Notes: a model not told the origin generated them from the letters alone. A stretch of 64,000 nt of DNA from Zeaxanthinibacter enoshimensis (GCF_004362865.1 NZ_SNYI01000001.1:434001-498000), one strand, 5' to 3'; positions 43,550 through 52,860 are shown, numbered from the stretch's first letter. Translations and numbers: made by a program.

Positions 43550-46357
43550 ATGAAAAGATTTTTTGTGTTGATGCTGTTATTAACAGCCGTGCAGGTGAGT
43601 GCCCAGTCTACAGGCAGTATTACAGGTAAATTAATCGACAAGGAAGTAAATGACGAACCCCTGGCATTTGCCAACGTCTTACTGAAAGGAACTACAAAAG
43701 GAACCACTTCTGATTTTGATGGCCTTTTTGAAATTAACAACCTGGAACCCGGGACCTATAGCGTAGTATTCAGTTACCTGGGATATGAAACCGTAGAGAT
43801 GGAAAATGTGACAGTAGAGGCCGGTAAACCGACATCACTGGAGATACCAATGGCTGCCACGGAAGGAGTTGCACTTGATGAAGTAGTGTTAACTACCGTA
43901 GCACGTAAGGACACCGAAACCGCACTTCTCCTGGAGCAGAAAAAAGCAGTTGAGATAAAAGAAAGTATCGGGGCCCAGCAGTTGGGTAAGATCGGGGTAT
44001 CCGATGCAGCCACAGCTACTACCAAGATATCCGGGGTTACCACCAGTGAGGCTTCCGGTGATGTATTTGTGCGCGGCCTGGGAGACAGGTACCTCTCTAC
44101 TACCCTGAATGGCCTGCCGGTACCTTCGGACGATGTGGAGCGCAAAAATATAGACCTGGGCCTGTTTCCTACCCGGGTGATCCAGAATGTTAGTGTTAGT
44201 AAAACTTATGGAGTAGAATCCACGGCAGACCAGGCCTCCGGAACTGTGAACATCAGCTCAAGAGAGTTATCCGGTTCCAATGAATTCAGTATTGGTGTAA
44301 ACACCGGGATTAATTCGAATGTTGCTCAAACGGGGGTTTATAACAATTACAAGTTATCTCCTAATGCTGCTGCTACAGATTTCGGATTTTATGATCAGAA
44401 CCAGAATACTTTGCAATTGATCACACAGCAGGGATGGAATACCGTAAAACAGGAAAACCCTGTTGATTACGGATTTAATATTGTGGCCGGGAAGAAATTC
44501 AAAGACCGGGTGGCAGTCCTGGCGACCGCGTCGCACAGTACCCGCTACAATTACGGGCAAGGAGCCTTCAGGCAGTTCAGGTCTAATTTCGTTGATGACA
44601 CCATTACAGATGCTACCACCTACAATAAAAGAATCGTCAATTCTGGCTTACTGGATGTGACTTATTTCCTTGATGACAAAAATAAGCTGAAGAGCAGTAC
44701 TTTCCTGATCAACACCCTGGACGAATCTGTTTTCGAAGGTGGCCGTAATGGTGAGGGAACAATATTTGAAGAAACCGATCCTGCAGAAGGATTGTTCCAG
44801 TTTATCCGGGACCAGAATACAAAACAGACACGCTTACTCGTCTCACAATTATTAGGAACTCATTACCTGTCTGATAATAACACCCTGGAATGGGCAGGGG
44901 GATACAACTTTATAAACGCTTCCGAACCAAACAGGATCCGCAACGAGGTAAACTTTGACCCGGAGGGTGATTTTGTCCAGTTAGGTAGAACAGGTGGGTT
45001 TCAACAACGTAAGTCGAAACAAAATATCGAGGATGTGGAATTCAATGGGTTCGTTAAAGATGCCCATAAATTTATCAATGAAGAGGACAAGTCATTTACA
45101 GTAGAATTTGGAGGTAACTACAGGAATAAGTCCCGTGACTTCGTTTCCCAATTCATTGGAGTTGAAGAAGCATCGGTAAATACGATCAATCCGCCCTCCA
45201 TAGATAACCTGGAAGCAATTTTCACTCAAGCTAATTTTGATAATGGTCTGCTTCAGTATAACATTCTGCAACCAGACCGGTACGAAGGTTCATTGGAATC
45301 CAAAGCCGCATTTGCTGATTTTAACGTCGGCCTGGGCCAGTGGAATGTTAATGCCGGTCTTCGGTTTCAAAAGGATGATATCAAAGTCACTTATGATGTC
45401 GGGAATATCCCAGGTCGGATCGGGAGTGCCAACAAGGATTACAGCAATCTATATCCCAGCCTGAATGTAAAATATAACCTCAGCGAAGAACACGCTCTTC
45501 GTCTCGCTTTGAGCAGGACTATCACTTTACCGGAATTCAAGGAGATTGCTCCATTTGAATATGTATCTCAGACTGGGCAGGTTACCCGTGGTAATCCTTC
45601 CCTTGAAGCCTCCAGGAGTTTGAACTACGATCTTAAATGGGAATTTTTCCCAAGCAATGGCCAGTTGATATCTGTCGCCGCATTTTATAAACAAATCTCA
45701 GACCCCATCAACAAAGTACAGGACAGGGGTTCTGCCGGGGTGTTCTCATATTTCAATTCCGGTGAACAAGCTGAAGTGTACGGGTTTGAGGCAGAGACTA
45801 AAATCGCCCTTGTTACCCCTGAGTACAATGGGGATACCGGAGCCTCTGATGGCTACGGATTGGACCTTACTTTAAACGCTACCCGTATGTGGCATCAACA
45901 GGACCTGAAGGAGGTACGCGATGCTGATGGGACTTTCATCAGGACCTTTCAATATAAAGGACTTGATGAAACAGGCCTGCAGGGAGCATCGGACTGGATC
46001 GTGAATTCCAGTCTTAATTTCACCAGCGGCAGGATACATCCCTGGGATGCCTCCCTCACCGCGAATTACGCCTCTGACAAGATCTTTGCATTGGGTGCAC
46101 CCGAGATCCAGACCCAGAGCGAAACCTTCTACAACGATGCCATCGTTGAGAATGGATTTGTTGTACTCGATGCGGTCCTGAGCAAAGACCTGGATAAGCA
46201 TTGGAGCATTTCCCTTACCGGGCGCAATTTATTGAACCCGGAGATCAAAAGAACCCAGCTGGTCAGACCGAGTACCACAGGAATCGAAACCGAGCAGGTT
46301 GTTCGTTCCTATACGGCAGGCTCACAGGTCCGGTTAGGAGTTAATTATAAGTTCTGA
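43550..46357 (+). CDS. TonB-dependent receptor with carboxypeptidase-like domain
   Basis: An outer-membrane TonB-dependent transporter, not of the SusC type (no SusD gene follows). The 935 residues comprise a signal peptide (MKRFFVLMLLLTAVQVSAQ), a carboxypeptidase-like domain (ITGKLIDKEVNDEPLAFANVLLKGT), a plug (ATATTKISGVTTSEASGDVFVRGLGDRYLSTTLNG) and a barrel ending VRLGVNYKF. The ATG at 43550 was chosen because it opens the signal peptide; longer starts at 43511 and 43514 are less likely. A repeat lipoprotein follows 43 bases downstream. The upstream element shared with PiT suggests a role in phosphate or organophosphate uptake. Confidence 0.92.
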   Translation: MKRFFVLMLLLTAVQVSAQSTGSITGKLIDKEVNDEPLAFANVLLKGTTKGTTSDFDGLFEINNLEPGTYSVVFSYLGYETVEMENVTVEAGKPTSLEIPMAATEGVALDEVVLTTVARKDTETALLLEQKKAVEIKESIGAQQLGKIGVSDAATATTKISGVTTSEASGDVFVRGLGDRYLSTTLNGLPVPSDDVERKNIDLGLFPTRVIQNVSVSKTYGVESTADQASGTVNISSRELSGSNEFSIGVNTGINSNVAQTGVYNNYKLSPNAAATDFGFYDQNQNTLQLITQQGWNTVKQENPVDYGFNIVAGKKFKDRVAVLATASHSTRYNYGQGAFRQFRSNFVDDTITDATTYNKRIVNSGLLDVTYFLDDKNKLKSSTFLINTLDESVFEGGRNGEGTIFEETDPAEGLFQFIRDQNTKQTRLLVSQLLGTHYLSDNNTLEWAGGYNFINASEPNRIRNEVNFDPEGDFVQLGRTGGFQQRKSKQNIEDVEFNGFVKDAHKFINEEDKSFTVEFGGNYRNKSRDFVSQFIGVEEASVNTINPPSIDNLEAIFTQANFDNGLLQYNILQPDRYEGSLESKAAFADFNVGLGQWNVNAGLRFQKDDIKVTYDVGNIPGRIGSANKDYSNLYPSLNVKYNLSEEHALRLALSRTITLPEFKEIAPFEYVSQTGQVTRGNPSLEASRSLNYDLKWEFFPSNGQLISVAAFYKQISDPINKVQDRGSAGVFSYFNSGEQAEVYGFEAETKIALVTPEYNGDTGASDGYGLDLTLNATRMWHQQDLKEVRDADGTFIRTFQYKGLDETGLQGASDWIVNSSLNFTSGRIHPWDASLTANYASDKIFALGAPEIQTQSETFYNDAIVENGFVVLDAVLSKDLDKHWSISLTGRNLLNPEIKRTQLVRPSTTGIETEQVVRSYTAGSQVRLGVNYKF

Positions 46358-46400
46358 AACAACTTTTAACCCAACTACTAACATTTCAATTAAGACAATT

Positions 46401-48422
46401 ATGAAAAAACATATTTTAAATATCGGTATTACTGCAGCAATTGTGGGTACAATGATGTTGACCGGGTGTAGCAGTGATGACACTACTGTTGATCCTGTAG
46501 CCCAGGCTACTTGTTCCGACGGGATTCAGAATGGAAGCGAAACAGGTATAGATTGTGGAGGCACATGCACCAATAGTTGTACGGACCAGGAAAGCACAAA
46601 TCTTTCCGGAAGCCAGGAGGAAGACCGGACATTAGATGCATCCCAAACATATATGCTGACCGGCACGTACAGTATTGCATCAGGTGCTACACTTACAATT
46701 CCGGCCGGTACCACAATCGTTTCACAAAAAGGGACCGAAAATTATATCGTGGTACAAAAAGGAGGGCTTATTAATATTGAGGGAACTGCCAGTAACCCGG
46801 TTATCATGACCTCTGAGAATGGTCAGCCCGGGGATTGGGGCGGACTTGTCATCGCAGGGAACGGGGTGACCACTGAAGGTGTTGATGCGGTGGCAGAAGT
46901 AGGCGGAATCGTTTACGGGGGCTCCGACAATGCTGCCAGCTCCGGGAGTATCAGCTACCTGGTCATTGAATATGCAGGAGCACAGATCAATGCTGAATCC
47001 CAGTATAACGGGCTTACGCTCTATGCTGTGGGTTCCGGCACCAGTATCAGTAACGTAGCTATCCTGAACGGCACAGATGACGGGGTCGAATTTTTCGGAG
47101 GTGCGGTAAACGTAACTAACCTCTATCTTGAAAATAACGAAGACGATGCCATCGACTGGACCGAAGGATGGAACGGCACCCTGACTAATGCCTATGTTGT
47201 ACATACCATAGCGGGTTTCTCGACCGTAGTTGAGGCCGATGGGGTGAACAATAACCCGAGGATAGTCAATCTTACTGCCGTTTCAACTGAAGAAGGAACA
47301 GCATTACAGTTCAAAAAGGAATCCGGCGCTACTATCACCGGGCTTTCATTAACAGGCTACACCAGGACCATAGACATGAGGGATAACGGGCCCCTGGCCA
47401 ATGTCCTGATCGATGGGGAGAATGCTGACCCTTCTAAAACATACCTCGTTGATGCAACGGTAAACATATCTTCCTTCGCCTGGGTGGGTACAGACCTGGA
47501 CATTCAGACCGAGACGCTGCCATCTTCGGTAACTGCCGATCTGGTCCTGGATGCCAGCAAGATCTACCGGCTGAGTGGGAGCATGAGTGTTGAGGCCCCG
47601 GCGAAGCTTACTATTCCTGCCGGGACAAATATCATTGCTGACGCCGATAGCGGGGTCTCCACAGACACCTATATCGTTATTAAGAAAGGTGCGCAGATAG
47701 ATATACAGGGAACGGAAGAAAAACCCGTGGTAATGAGTTCCACCAATCGTACTCCCGGAGACTGGGGTGGCCTGGTGATCCTCGGTGATGCGGAAACCAC
47801 TGAAGGGGTAGATGCTGTTGCTGAAGTAGGAGGTTTCACTTACGGGGGAACCAATAACTCGGACAATTCCGGCTCTATCAGTTACCTGGTGATCAATTAT
47901 GCCGGGGCACAGATCAATGCAGAATCCCAGTATAATGGTTTAACCCTATACGCAGTAGGCTCAGGCACTACCATAGATAATGTTGCAATTCTGAATGGCA
48001 CGGACGACGGCGTAGAATTTTTCGGGGGTACCGTTAATGCTACAAACTTTTACCTGAAGAATAACGAGGATGATGCCGTTGACTGGACTGAAGGCTGGAA
48101 TGGCTCCTTGACAAATACCCGGGTGGTGCATACCATACAGGGCTTTTCTACCGCTGTTGAGGCAGACGGAATTAACGGCAATCCGAGTCTGATCAATTTC
48201 ACCGCTATCTCCGCAGAAAACGGCACGGCTTTACAGTTCAAGAAAGAATCCGGCGCAACAATCACTAACCTGTATCTTGAGGGATATACTACCATCGTGG
48301 ATATGAGGGATGGCGGACCACTTTCGAATGTTAAGATAGATGGACAGGACGCAGTGGCCGATGGGGATTATTCTAACGGCACCCAAGTATCAGCCGAGAC
48401 ATTCGCCTGGGTTATAGAATAA
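46401..48422 (+). CDS. Lipoprotein with duplicated beta-helix-like domain
   Basis: A 673-residue surface lipoprotein (MMLTGCSSD, Cys23) with a short Cys-rich N-terminal motif (CSDGIQNGSETGIDCGGTC, residues 38-56) that recurs in flavobacterial surface proteins. Two tandem copies of a domain of about 300 residues follow (about 75-365 and 381-673). Each contains PAGT, PGDWGGLVI, TTEGVDAVAEVGG, NGTDDGVEFFGG, NNEDDAxDWTEGWNG and TALQFKKESGATIT. The glycine- and asparagine-rich pattern looks like a right-handed beta-helix. Many acidic clusters (TDDGVEF, NEDDAIDW) could bind cations. It directly follows the TonB receptor gene and may be its surface partner, as SusD is for SusC. Function is not established. 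Confidence 0.85.
   Translation: MKKHILNIGITAAIVGTMMLTGCSSDDTTVDPVAQATCSDGIQNGSETGIDCGGTCTNSCTDQESTNLSGSQEEDRTLDASQTYMLTGTYSIASGATLTIPAGTTIVSQKGTENYIVVQKGGLINIEGTASNPVIMTSENGQPGDWGGLVIAGNGVTTEGVDAVAEVGGIVYGGSDNAASSGSISYLVIEYAGAQINAESQYNGLTLYAVGSGTSISNVAILNGTDDGVEFFGGAVNVTNLYLENNEDDAIDWTEGWNGTLTNAYVVHTIAGFSTVVEADGVNNNPRIVNLTAVSTEEGTALQFKKESGATITGLSLTGYTRTIDMRDNGPLANVLIDGENADPSKTYLVDATVNISSFAWVGTDLDIQTETLPSSVTADLVLDASKIYRLSGSMSVEAPAKLTIPAGTNIIADADSGVSTDTYIVIKKGAQIDIQGTEEKPVVMSSTNRTPGDWGGLVILGDAETTEGVDAVAEVGGFTYGGTNNSDNSGSISYLVINYAGAQINAESQYNGLTLYAVGSGTTIDNVAILNGTDDGVEFFGGTVNATNFYLKNNEDDAVDWTEGWNGSLTNTRVVHTIQGFSTAVEADGINGNPSLINFTAISAENGTALQFKKESGATITNLYLEGYTTIVDMRDGGPLSNVKIDGQDAVADGDYSNGTQVSAETFAWVIE
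46632..48419 (+). repeat. Internal tandem duplication within the repeat lipoprotein gene
   Basis: The two copies are offset by 915 bases at LDAS and by 927 bases further in, because of a small insertion in copy two. At 46983 and 47910 a 20-residue stretch is identical in protein while 12 of its 20 codons differ by synonymous changes. The duplication is therefore old and held by selection on the protein, not a recent slip. Confidence 0.85.
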
Positions 48423-48449
48423 ATATCTTCCAGAAATTAAATCATAAAA

Positions 48450-48475
48450 AAAGCCCCCTGTTCAAGGGGCTTTTT
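48450..48475 (+). terminator. Terminator after the TonB receptor/lipoprotein pair
   Basis: Stem AAGCCCC / GGGGCTT with an 8-base loop, followed by five T. It lies 28 bases after the lipoprotein stop and may also serve the convergent YwqK-like gene. Confidence 0.85.
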
Positions 48476-48494
48476 CATATATATATTTTCCAGA

Positions 48495-48854
48495 TTAATC
48501 CCTGATAACCAACTGAGAAGCATTGTTCCACTCCTGTACACTGGCGATGGTATTATTGTCAAAATCTACTTCTCTCAGTTTATCCTGGCTCCAGAAGAAC
48601 CATTTGCCGGTTTTTACACCATTCTCGAAGAAACCGATTGATTTTTTATTCCCCTGTTCGTCAAAACTCATCCATTTGCCATGTAATTCCCCTTCCAGGT
48701 TATAAGTACCCATTTGACTTATGGATCCGTTATCGTGATAATACACTGCCTCCACCAAGGACTTATCCTTATTGACCTTCAATTCTTTTTTCTCCTGGGA
48801 GAACCCAAAATTGATCACTAAACATAGCGTACAGAAGGCAATCAACTTTTTCAT
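48495..48854 (-). CDS. Secreted YwqK/MORN-like repeat protein
   Basis: A 119-residue protein with a signal peptide (MKKLIAFCTLCLVINFGFSQ) and MORN-like repeats of the YwqK type: EAVYYHDNGSISQMGTYNLEGELHGKWMSF, then DEQGNKKSIGFFENGVKTGKWFFW. Such proteins are sometimes labelled antitoxins on weak grounds, and I see no toxin gene nearby. The ATG at 48854 opens the signal peptide; the longer start at 48953 adds an improbable N-terminus. A -7-like TATCTTTA is at 48890-48883. It faces the phosphate-type TonB operon across a shared terminator. Confidence 0.75.
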   Translation of the reverse strand: MKKLIAFCTLCLVINFGFSQEKKELKVNKDKSLVEAVYYHDNGSISQMGTYNLEGELHGKWMSFDEQGNKKSIGFFENGVKTGKWFFWSQDKLREVDFDNNTIASVQEWNNASQLVIRD

Positions 48855-49229
48855 TACACGAACATTTATTGAGTTACTACTGTAAAGATAACGGAAATTA
48901 ACCTTTATTATGCGTTTTCTTAACGTTAAATTTACATACAAACAGCTAGCCATTGTTTTTCAGTCATTTAACACTATTCTCTCTCTCAATTTTAATATTT
49001 ACTTAATGATTCAATTACACTAAAGACATGCTTTAACTCCATCTTTACGATGTATTTAAATACAACATCAAAGTCATTTCTTATCCATTAGTTTTTGTCA
49101 ACATTAATACTAGAAATGCAAAAGACCGCCCCGGCCAGGCGGTCTTTTTAATTGCCCTTTATTAATCTTTAGGACACGTTTACTTAACATTAAAACCTGT
49201 TATTTGCAGCGACAAAAACTGATAGGATA
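48855..49229. other. 375-base intergenic region with no gene
   Basis: This AT-rich stretch separates the minus-strand YwqK-like gene from the plus-strand porin. I find no convincing coding frame. It holds a TTAACGTTAAG-like sequence near 48920 and TTAAC/TTTAC/TTTAA words at 49033, 49044 and 49055 (11-base spacing). A strong terminator-like hairpin at 49120-49148 does not belong to any visible gene. The porin promoter region is at 49160-49206. Confidence 0.6.
49120..49148 (+). terminator. Orphan terminator hairpin
   Basis: An 11-base perfect stem AAAAGACCGCC / GGCGGTCTTTT with a 7-base loop, ending in a run of five T on the plus strand. No plus-strand gene precedes it after the terminator at 48475. 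It may end a small RNA made from 48860-49120, or shield the porin gene from read-through. Confidence 0.75.
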
Positions 49230-50432
49230 ATGAAAATCAACACATTAACCCTGTGTCTGCTTTTGCTTGTAACAGGCATTCATGCACAGGAGACCAATTC
49301 ACCGGCATTCGGAAAAGGCTTGTTCAACCTCGTTGGAAAAGACAGCAGCTGGACCATGAAGATAGGAACCCGGATGCAAATACTTTCGATCACTAACTGG
49401 GATCAGAACGATGGCGGAAACCTCGCCGACGCAGAATCCAACTTCCTGATCCGCCGGGCACGACTTAAGTTCGACGGTTACGCCTACAGCCCGAAACTGA
49501 AGTACAAGATCGAGCTGGGCTTGTCTAACAGGGATATTTCCGGAGCTTCGCAGTACACCAGTTATGCCCCCCGGTACATTCTGGATGCGGTGGTCATGTG
49601 GAATTTCTACGAGAACTTTGAACTCTGGGCCGGGCAGACCAAGCTTCCGGGAAACATAGAACGCGTTATATCCTCCGGGAACCTTTCCCTGGTAGACCGT
49701 TCTTTGGTCAACAGCCGTTTTAATATAGACCGTGACCTGGGCCTCCAACTTCGGCATCACACTTACTTGTCCGACAAATTCCTGATCCGCGAAAAGCTTG
49801 CCCTGTCACAAGGGGAAGGCCGGAATGTAACCACCGGGAACCAGGGAGGACACCAATTCACAGCACGCCTCGAATTATTACCCTTTGGCGAATTTAAAGG
49901 GAAAGGAGATTACAGTGGCAGTGACCTCGTTCGTGAAGAAAGCCCGAAGTTGATGCTTGCCGCTACTTATGACAGCAACCAGGATGCGGTACGAACCCGC
50001 AGCAACCTGGGCTCCTACATGGAAAATGATACAGGCCTATACAGTACCGATATCAATACGCTCTTCATAGATGCTATGTTTAAGTACAATGGATTCAGCT
50101 TCATGGGAGAATATGCAGACCGTACGGCGGATAACCCGGTTGCTGTCAACACTGACGGCACTCCTACCGGGGAAGTAGTTGCCGTTGGAGATGGAATTAA
50201 TCTGCAGGCGGGCTACCTGTTCCCTTCTGACTGGGAAGTCACCGGCCGATATACGAATATTAATTTAGACGAACAGATCACCGGGACACAACCTGTTTCT
50301 CAGTATACATTGGGACTTTCTCGCTATATTGTAGGACACAAGTTGAAGGTACAGACAGATTTAAGCTATCTTTCTACGGAGGGCAATAACGACGAACTGA
50401 TGTATCGCCTTCAATTAGACGTTCATTTCTAA
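49230..50432 (+). CDS. Phosphate-selective porin O/P family protein
   Basis: A 400-residue outer-membrane porin (signal MKINTLTLCLLLLVTGIHAQ) with the OprO/OprP pattern: IGTRMQILSITNWDQNDGG, FLIRRARLKFDGYAYSPKLKYKIELGLSNRD, LWAGQTKLPGNIERVISSGNLSLVDRS and the C-terminal barrel strand YRLQLDVHF. In Pseudomonas, OprP/O take up phosphate and polyphosphate. In Bacteroidota the family often sits next to phosphate genes, as here, 67 bases upstream of the PiT transporter. A -7-like GTTATTTG is at 49199-49206. Confidence 0.88.
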   Translation: MKINTLTLCLLLLVTGIHAQETNSPAFGKGLFNLVGKDSSWTMKIGTRMQILSITNWDQNDGGNLADAESNFLIRRARLKFDGYAYSPKLKYKIELGLSNRDISGASQYTSYAPRYILDAVVMWNFYENFELWAGQTKLPGNIERVISSGNLSLVDRSLVNSRFNIDRDLGLQLRHHTYLSDKFLIREKLALSQGEGRNVTTGNQGGHQFTARLELLPFGEFKGKGDYSGSDLVREESPKLMLAATYDSNQDAVRTRSNLGSYMENDTGLYSTDINTLFIDAMFKYNGFSFMGEYADRTADNPVAVNTDGTPTGEVVAVGDGINLQAGYLFPSDWEVTGRYTNINLDEQITGTQPVSQYTLGLSRYIVGHKLKVQTDLSYLSTEGNNDELMYRLQLDVHF

Positions 50433-50434
50433 AA

Positions 50435-50478
50435 TAACCTTTAGGTAACATAGGCAGTCGTTTCACTTAAGATATTTG
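50435..50478 (+). promoter_or_regulatory. Pho-box-like direct repeat and -7 element of the PiT gene
   Basis: TAAC at 50435 and 50446 are spaced 11 bases apart inside TAACCTTTAGGTAACATA (50435-50452), identical to 43451-43468 upstream of the TonB receptor. GATATTTG at 50471-50478 is a -7-like element 21 bases before the ATG. The spacing of box and promoter resembles PhoB-activated promoters. Confidence 0.55.
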
Positions 50479-50499
50479 CAAACTGATTTTTTTGATACT

Positions 50500-52800
50500 A
50501 TGGACAATATTTATTTACTTATCGTTATCGCCCTTGCAGCCCTCGCTATTGCAGACCTTGTTGTAGGTGTGAGTAATGACGCCGTAAACTTCCTGAATTC
50601 TGCTATTGGTTCTAAAGCCATTTCTTTCAGGACCATTATGATCGTCGCCAGTGTGGGAATTGCATGTGGTGCTATCTTTTCCAGTGGAATGATGGAGGTT
50701 GCCCGGAAAGGGATCTTTAACCCCGGGGAATTCTACTTTAACGAGATCATGTTCATTTTTATGGCTGTCATGATCACTGATATATTGCTGCTCGACTTTT
50801 TCAACACCCTTGGGTTACCAACTTCTACGACTGTTTCTATCGTATTCGAACTTCTAGGAGCAGCTGTGGCCATGTCCATGATCAAGATATTTGCAGATGG
50901 AGGCACCCTGGGGCAGGTAGTAGATTACATTAACACTGCAAAAGCAGCCGAAATCATATCGGGTATATTGCTCTCGGTGGTCGTGGCCTTCACTATCGGG
51001 GCACTGGTGCAATGGGTATCACGGCTCCTGCTTACTTTCGATTTCGAAAGAAAGGCCAAATGGGTTGGTGCTCTCTTCGGAGGTATGGCCCTGACCGCGA
51101 TCAATTACTTCATCTTTATGAAGGGGATCAAAGGAACCCCTTTTGCAGATCAGTCTTTTGATATCATCGGGGGAATGAAGATCATCAACTTCCTTGAAAG
51201 CCAGGTATTGCTTATTGTTAGTGTAAGCCTAATATTCTGGTTCCTGTTTTCCCTGGCGCTAATAAAAATATTCAAAATCAATATCTACAAAGTAGTAATC
51301 GGGGTAGGTACTTTTGCGCTTGCACTTGCCTTTGCCGGTAATGACCTTGTAAACTTTATCGGGGTACCGATCGCGGCATACCAGTCTTACGTAGCCTGGG
51401 CTGCCTCCGGGGTAGAGGCTACGGAATTCAGCATGAATGTGCTGGCGACCAAAGTTCCCACTCCAACTATACTCCTGTTTCTTTCAGGACTGGTCATGGT
51501 GGTTACCCTATGGTTGTCCAAGAAAGCGCGGTATGTAGCTGATACTGAGATCAACCTGGCTCGTGAAGGAGAAGCCAAGGAAAGGTTTAATCCCAATTTC
51601 CTTTCCAGGTCACTTGTCCGGTTTGCTATGTTGAGCGGGCAGTATACTGCAGCTGTGCTTCCACAGCCGGTTCAGAAGAGAATTGAGAATAGGTTTACCA
51701 AACCAGTCATCAAGCTAACTAAAGGGAAGAAGCACGAATTACCGGCATTTGACATGGTCCGGGCTGCAGTAAACCTGATGGTAGCAGGAATCCTGATCTC
51801 TATAGCAACCTCTTACAAACTTCCTCTTTCCACCACTTATGTGACTTTCATGGTGGCCATGGGTACGTCTCTGGCAGATCGCGCATGGGGTAGCGAAAGT
51901 GCAGTTTACAGGGTAGCGGGAGTTCTTAACGTGATCGGGGGATGGTTTATGACCGCGATTATCGCCTTCCTTGCTGCCGGAACGATCTTAACTATCATCA
52001 GCTTCGGGAAAGGGGCGGCTATTGCAGTTCTATTATTCGCAGCTGTTCTCTTATTAGCAAGAAATTATATTTCCTATAAGAAAAAATCTTCCGAAGGAAG
52101 AGCCGAGGATAGTATACAGCGCGCCGAAAGCAGTTCTATACAGGGTGTGATCGAAGAGAGCGCCAAGAACATCTCTAACGTGGTTAAGCGTAGTAATAAG
52201 ATCTACACCAACTCGATCAACGGCTTAGCTAAGCAGGATCTGGACCACCTGAAGAAAAACAAGAAACAGGTAGCCAAGCTTTCAGCGGAAGTTGAAGACC
52301 TAAGAGACAGCATATTCTATTTCATCAAGAACCTGGACGAAGGTAGTGTCGGAGCAAGTAACTTCTATATCAATATCCTTGGATACCTGACGGATATGAC
52401 CCAATCCCTGGAGTACATTGCCAAGGTTAGTCATAAACACGTCCATAATAACCATAAAAAGCTCAAGTACAACCAGATCAAGGAGCTTAAGGAAATTGAC
52501 CAGAAACTGGACGAGGTGCTATCGGCTACTAAAGCCGCTTTTGACGACCGATCGTTTGATCGCATCGGGAAGATCCTGGCCGGGAAACACGAACTTTTTG
52601 AAATGGTTTCTCAAAAGATCGAGACCCAGGTTGCCCGTACCCGTACGGAGGAATCAAGTCCGAAGAACACCACCCTCTATTTCTCTTTATTACTGGAGAC
52701 AAGGGATCTCATGAATGCAACCATGAATCTGTTAGATCTTTACTATAAGGAGTACGATGAAACGGTAACACCTGCTTATATAGAGGATAAGAACAATTAA
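50500..52800 (+). CDS. PiT-family phosphate transporter fused to a PhoU-like domain
   Basis: A low-affinity inorganic phosphate transporter with an extra cytosolic domain. The first 525 or so residues have ten or more membrane helices and the paired PiT signatures GVSNDAVNFLNSAIGSKAISF (N-terminal) and LALAFAGNDLVNFIGVPIAAYQS (internal). A second motif PLSTTYVTFMVAMGTSLADRAWG is also typical. The last 240 residues are helical and coiled-coil-rich (DLDHLKKNKKQVAKLSAEVEDLRDSI), resembling PhoU or the PhoU-like DUF47 proteins. The ATG at 50500 was chosen; an earlier TTG at 50476 overlaps the promoter. PiT-PhoU-like fusions are known in Bacteroidota. Confidence 0.93.
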   Translation: MDNIYLLIVIALAALAIADLVVGVSNDAVNFLNSAIGSKAISFRTIMIVASVGIACGAIFSSGMMEVARKGIFNPGEFYFNEIMFIFMAVMITDILLLDFFNTLGLPTSTTVSIVFELLGAAVAMSMIKIFADGGTLGQVVDYINTAKAAEIISGILLSVVVAFTIGALVQWVSRLLLTFDFERKAKWVGALFGGMALTAINYFIFMKGIKGTPFADQSFDIIGGMKIINFLESQVLLIVSVSLIFWFLFSLALIKIFKINIYKVVIGVGTFALALAFAGNDLVNFIGVPIAAYQSYVAWAASGVEATEFSMNVLATKVPTPTILLFLSGLVMVVTLWLSKKARYVADTEINLAREGEAKERFNPNFLSRSLVRFAMLSGQYTAAVLPQPVQKRIENRFTKPVIKLTKGKKHELPAFDMVRAAVNLMVAGILISIATSYKLPLSTTYVTFMVAMGTSLADRAWGSESAVYRVAGVLNVIGGWFMTAIIAFLAAGTILTIISFGKGAAIAVLLFAAVLLLARNYISYKKKSSEGRAEDSIQRAESSSIQGVIEESAKNISNVVKRSNKIYTNSINGLAKQDLDHLKKNKKQVAKLSAEVEDLRDSIFYFIKNLDEGSVGASNFYINILGYLTDMTQSLEYIAKVSHKHVHNNHKKLKYNQIKELKEIDQKLDEVLSATKAAFDDRSFDRIGKILAGKHELFEMVSQKIETQVARTRTEESSPKNTTLYFSLLLETRDLMNATMNLLDLYYKEYDETVTPAYIEDKNN

Positions 52801-52823
52801 TACATATAAGTATTAAGAGCCTT

Positions 52824-52860
52824 AAGGGTAATAGTTGTAACAAACTATTACCCTTTTTTT
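52824..52860 (+). terminator. Strong terminator after the PiT gene
   Basis: A 13-base perfect stem AAGGGTAATAGTT / AACTATTACCCTT with a 6-base loop runs into a T-tract ending at 52860. It lies 24 bases after the stop. Confidence 0.92.

Noticed and set aside
48495-48854. YwqK-like protein as an antitoxin of a toxin-antitoxin pair
   Set aside because: No toxin-like gene lies beside it, and the protein has a signal peptide; the name in databases comes from weak annotation of MORN-like repeats.
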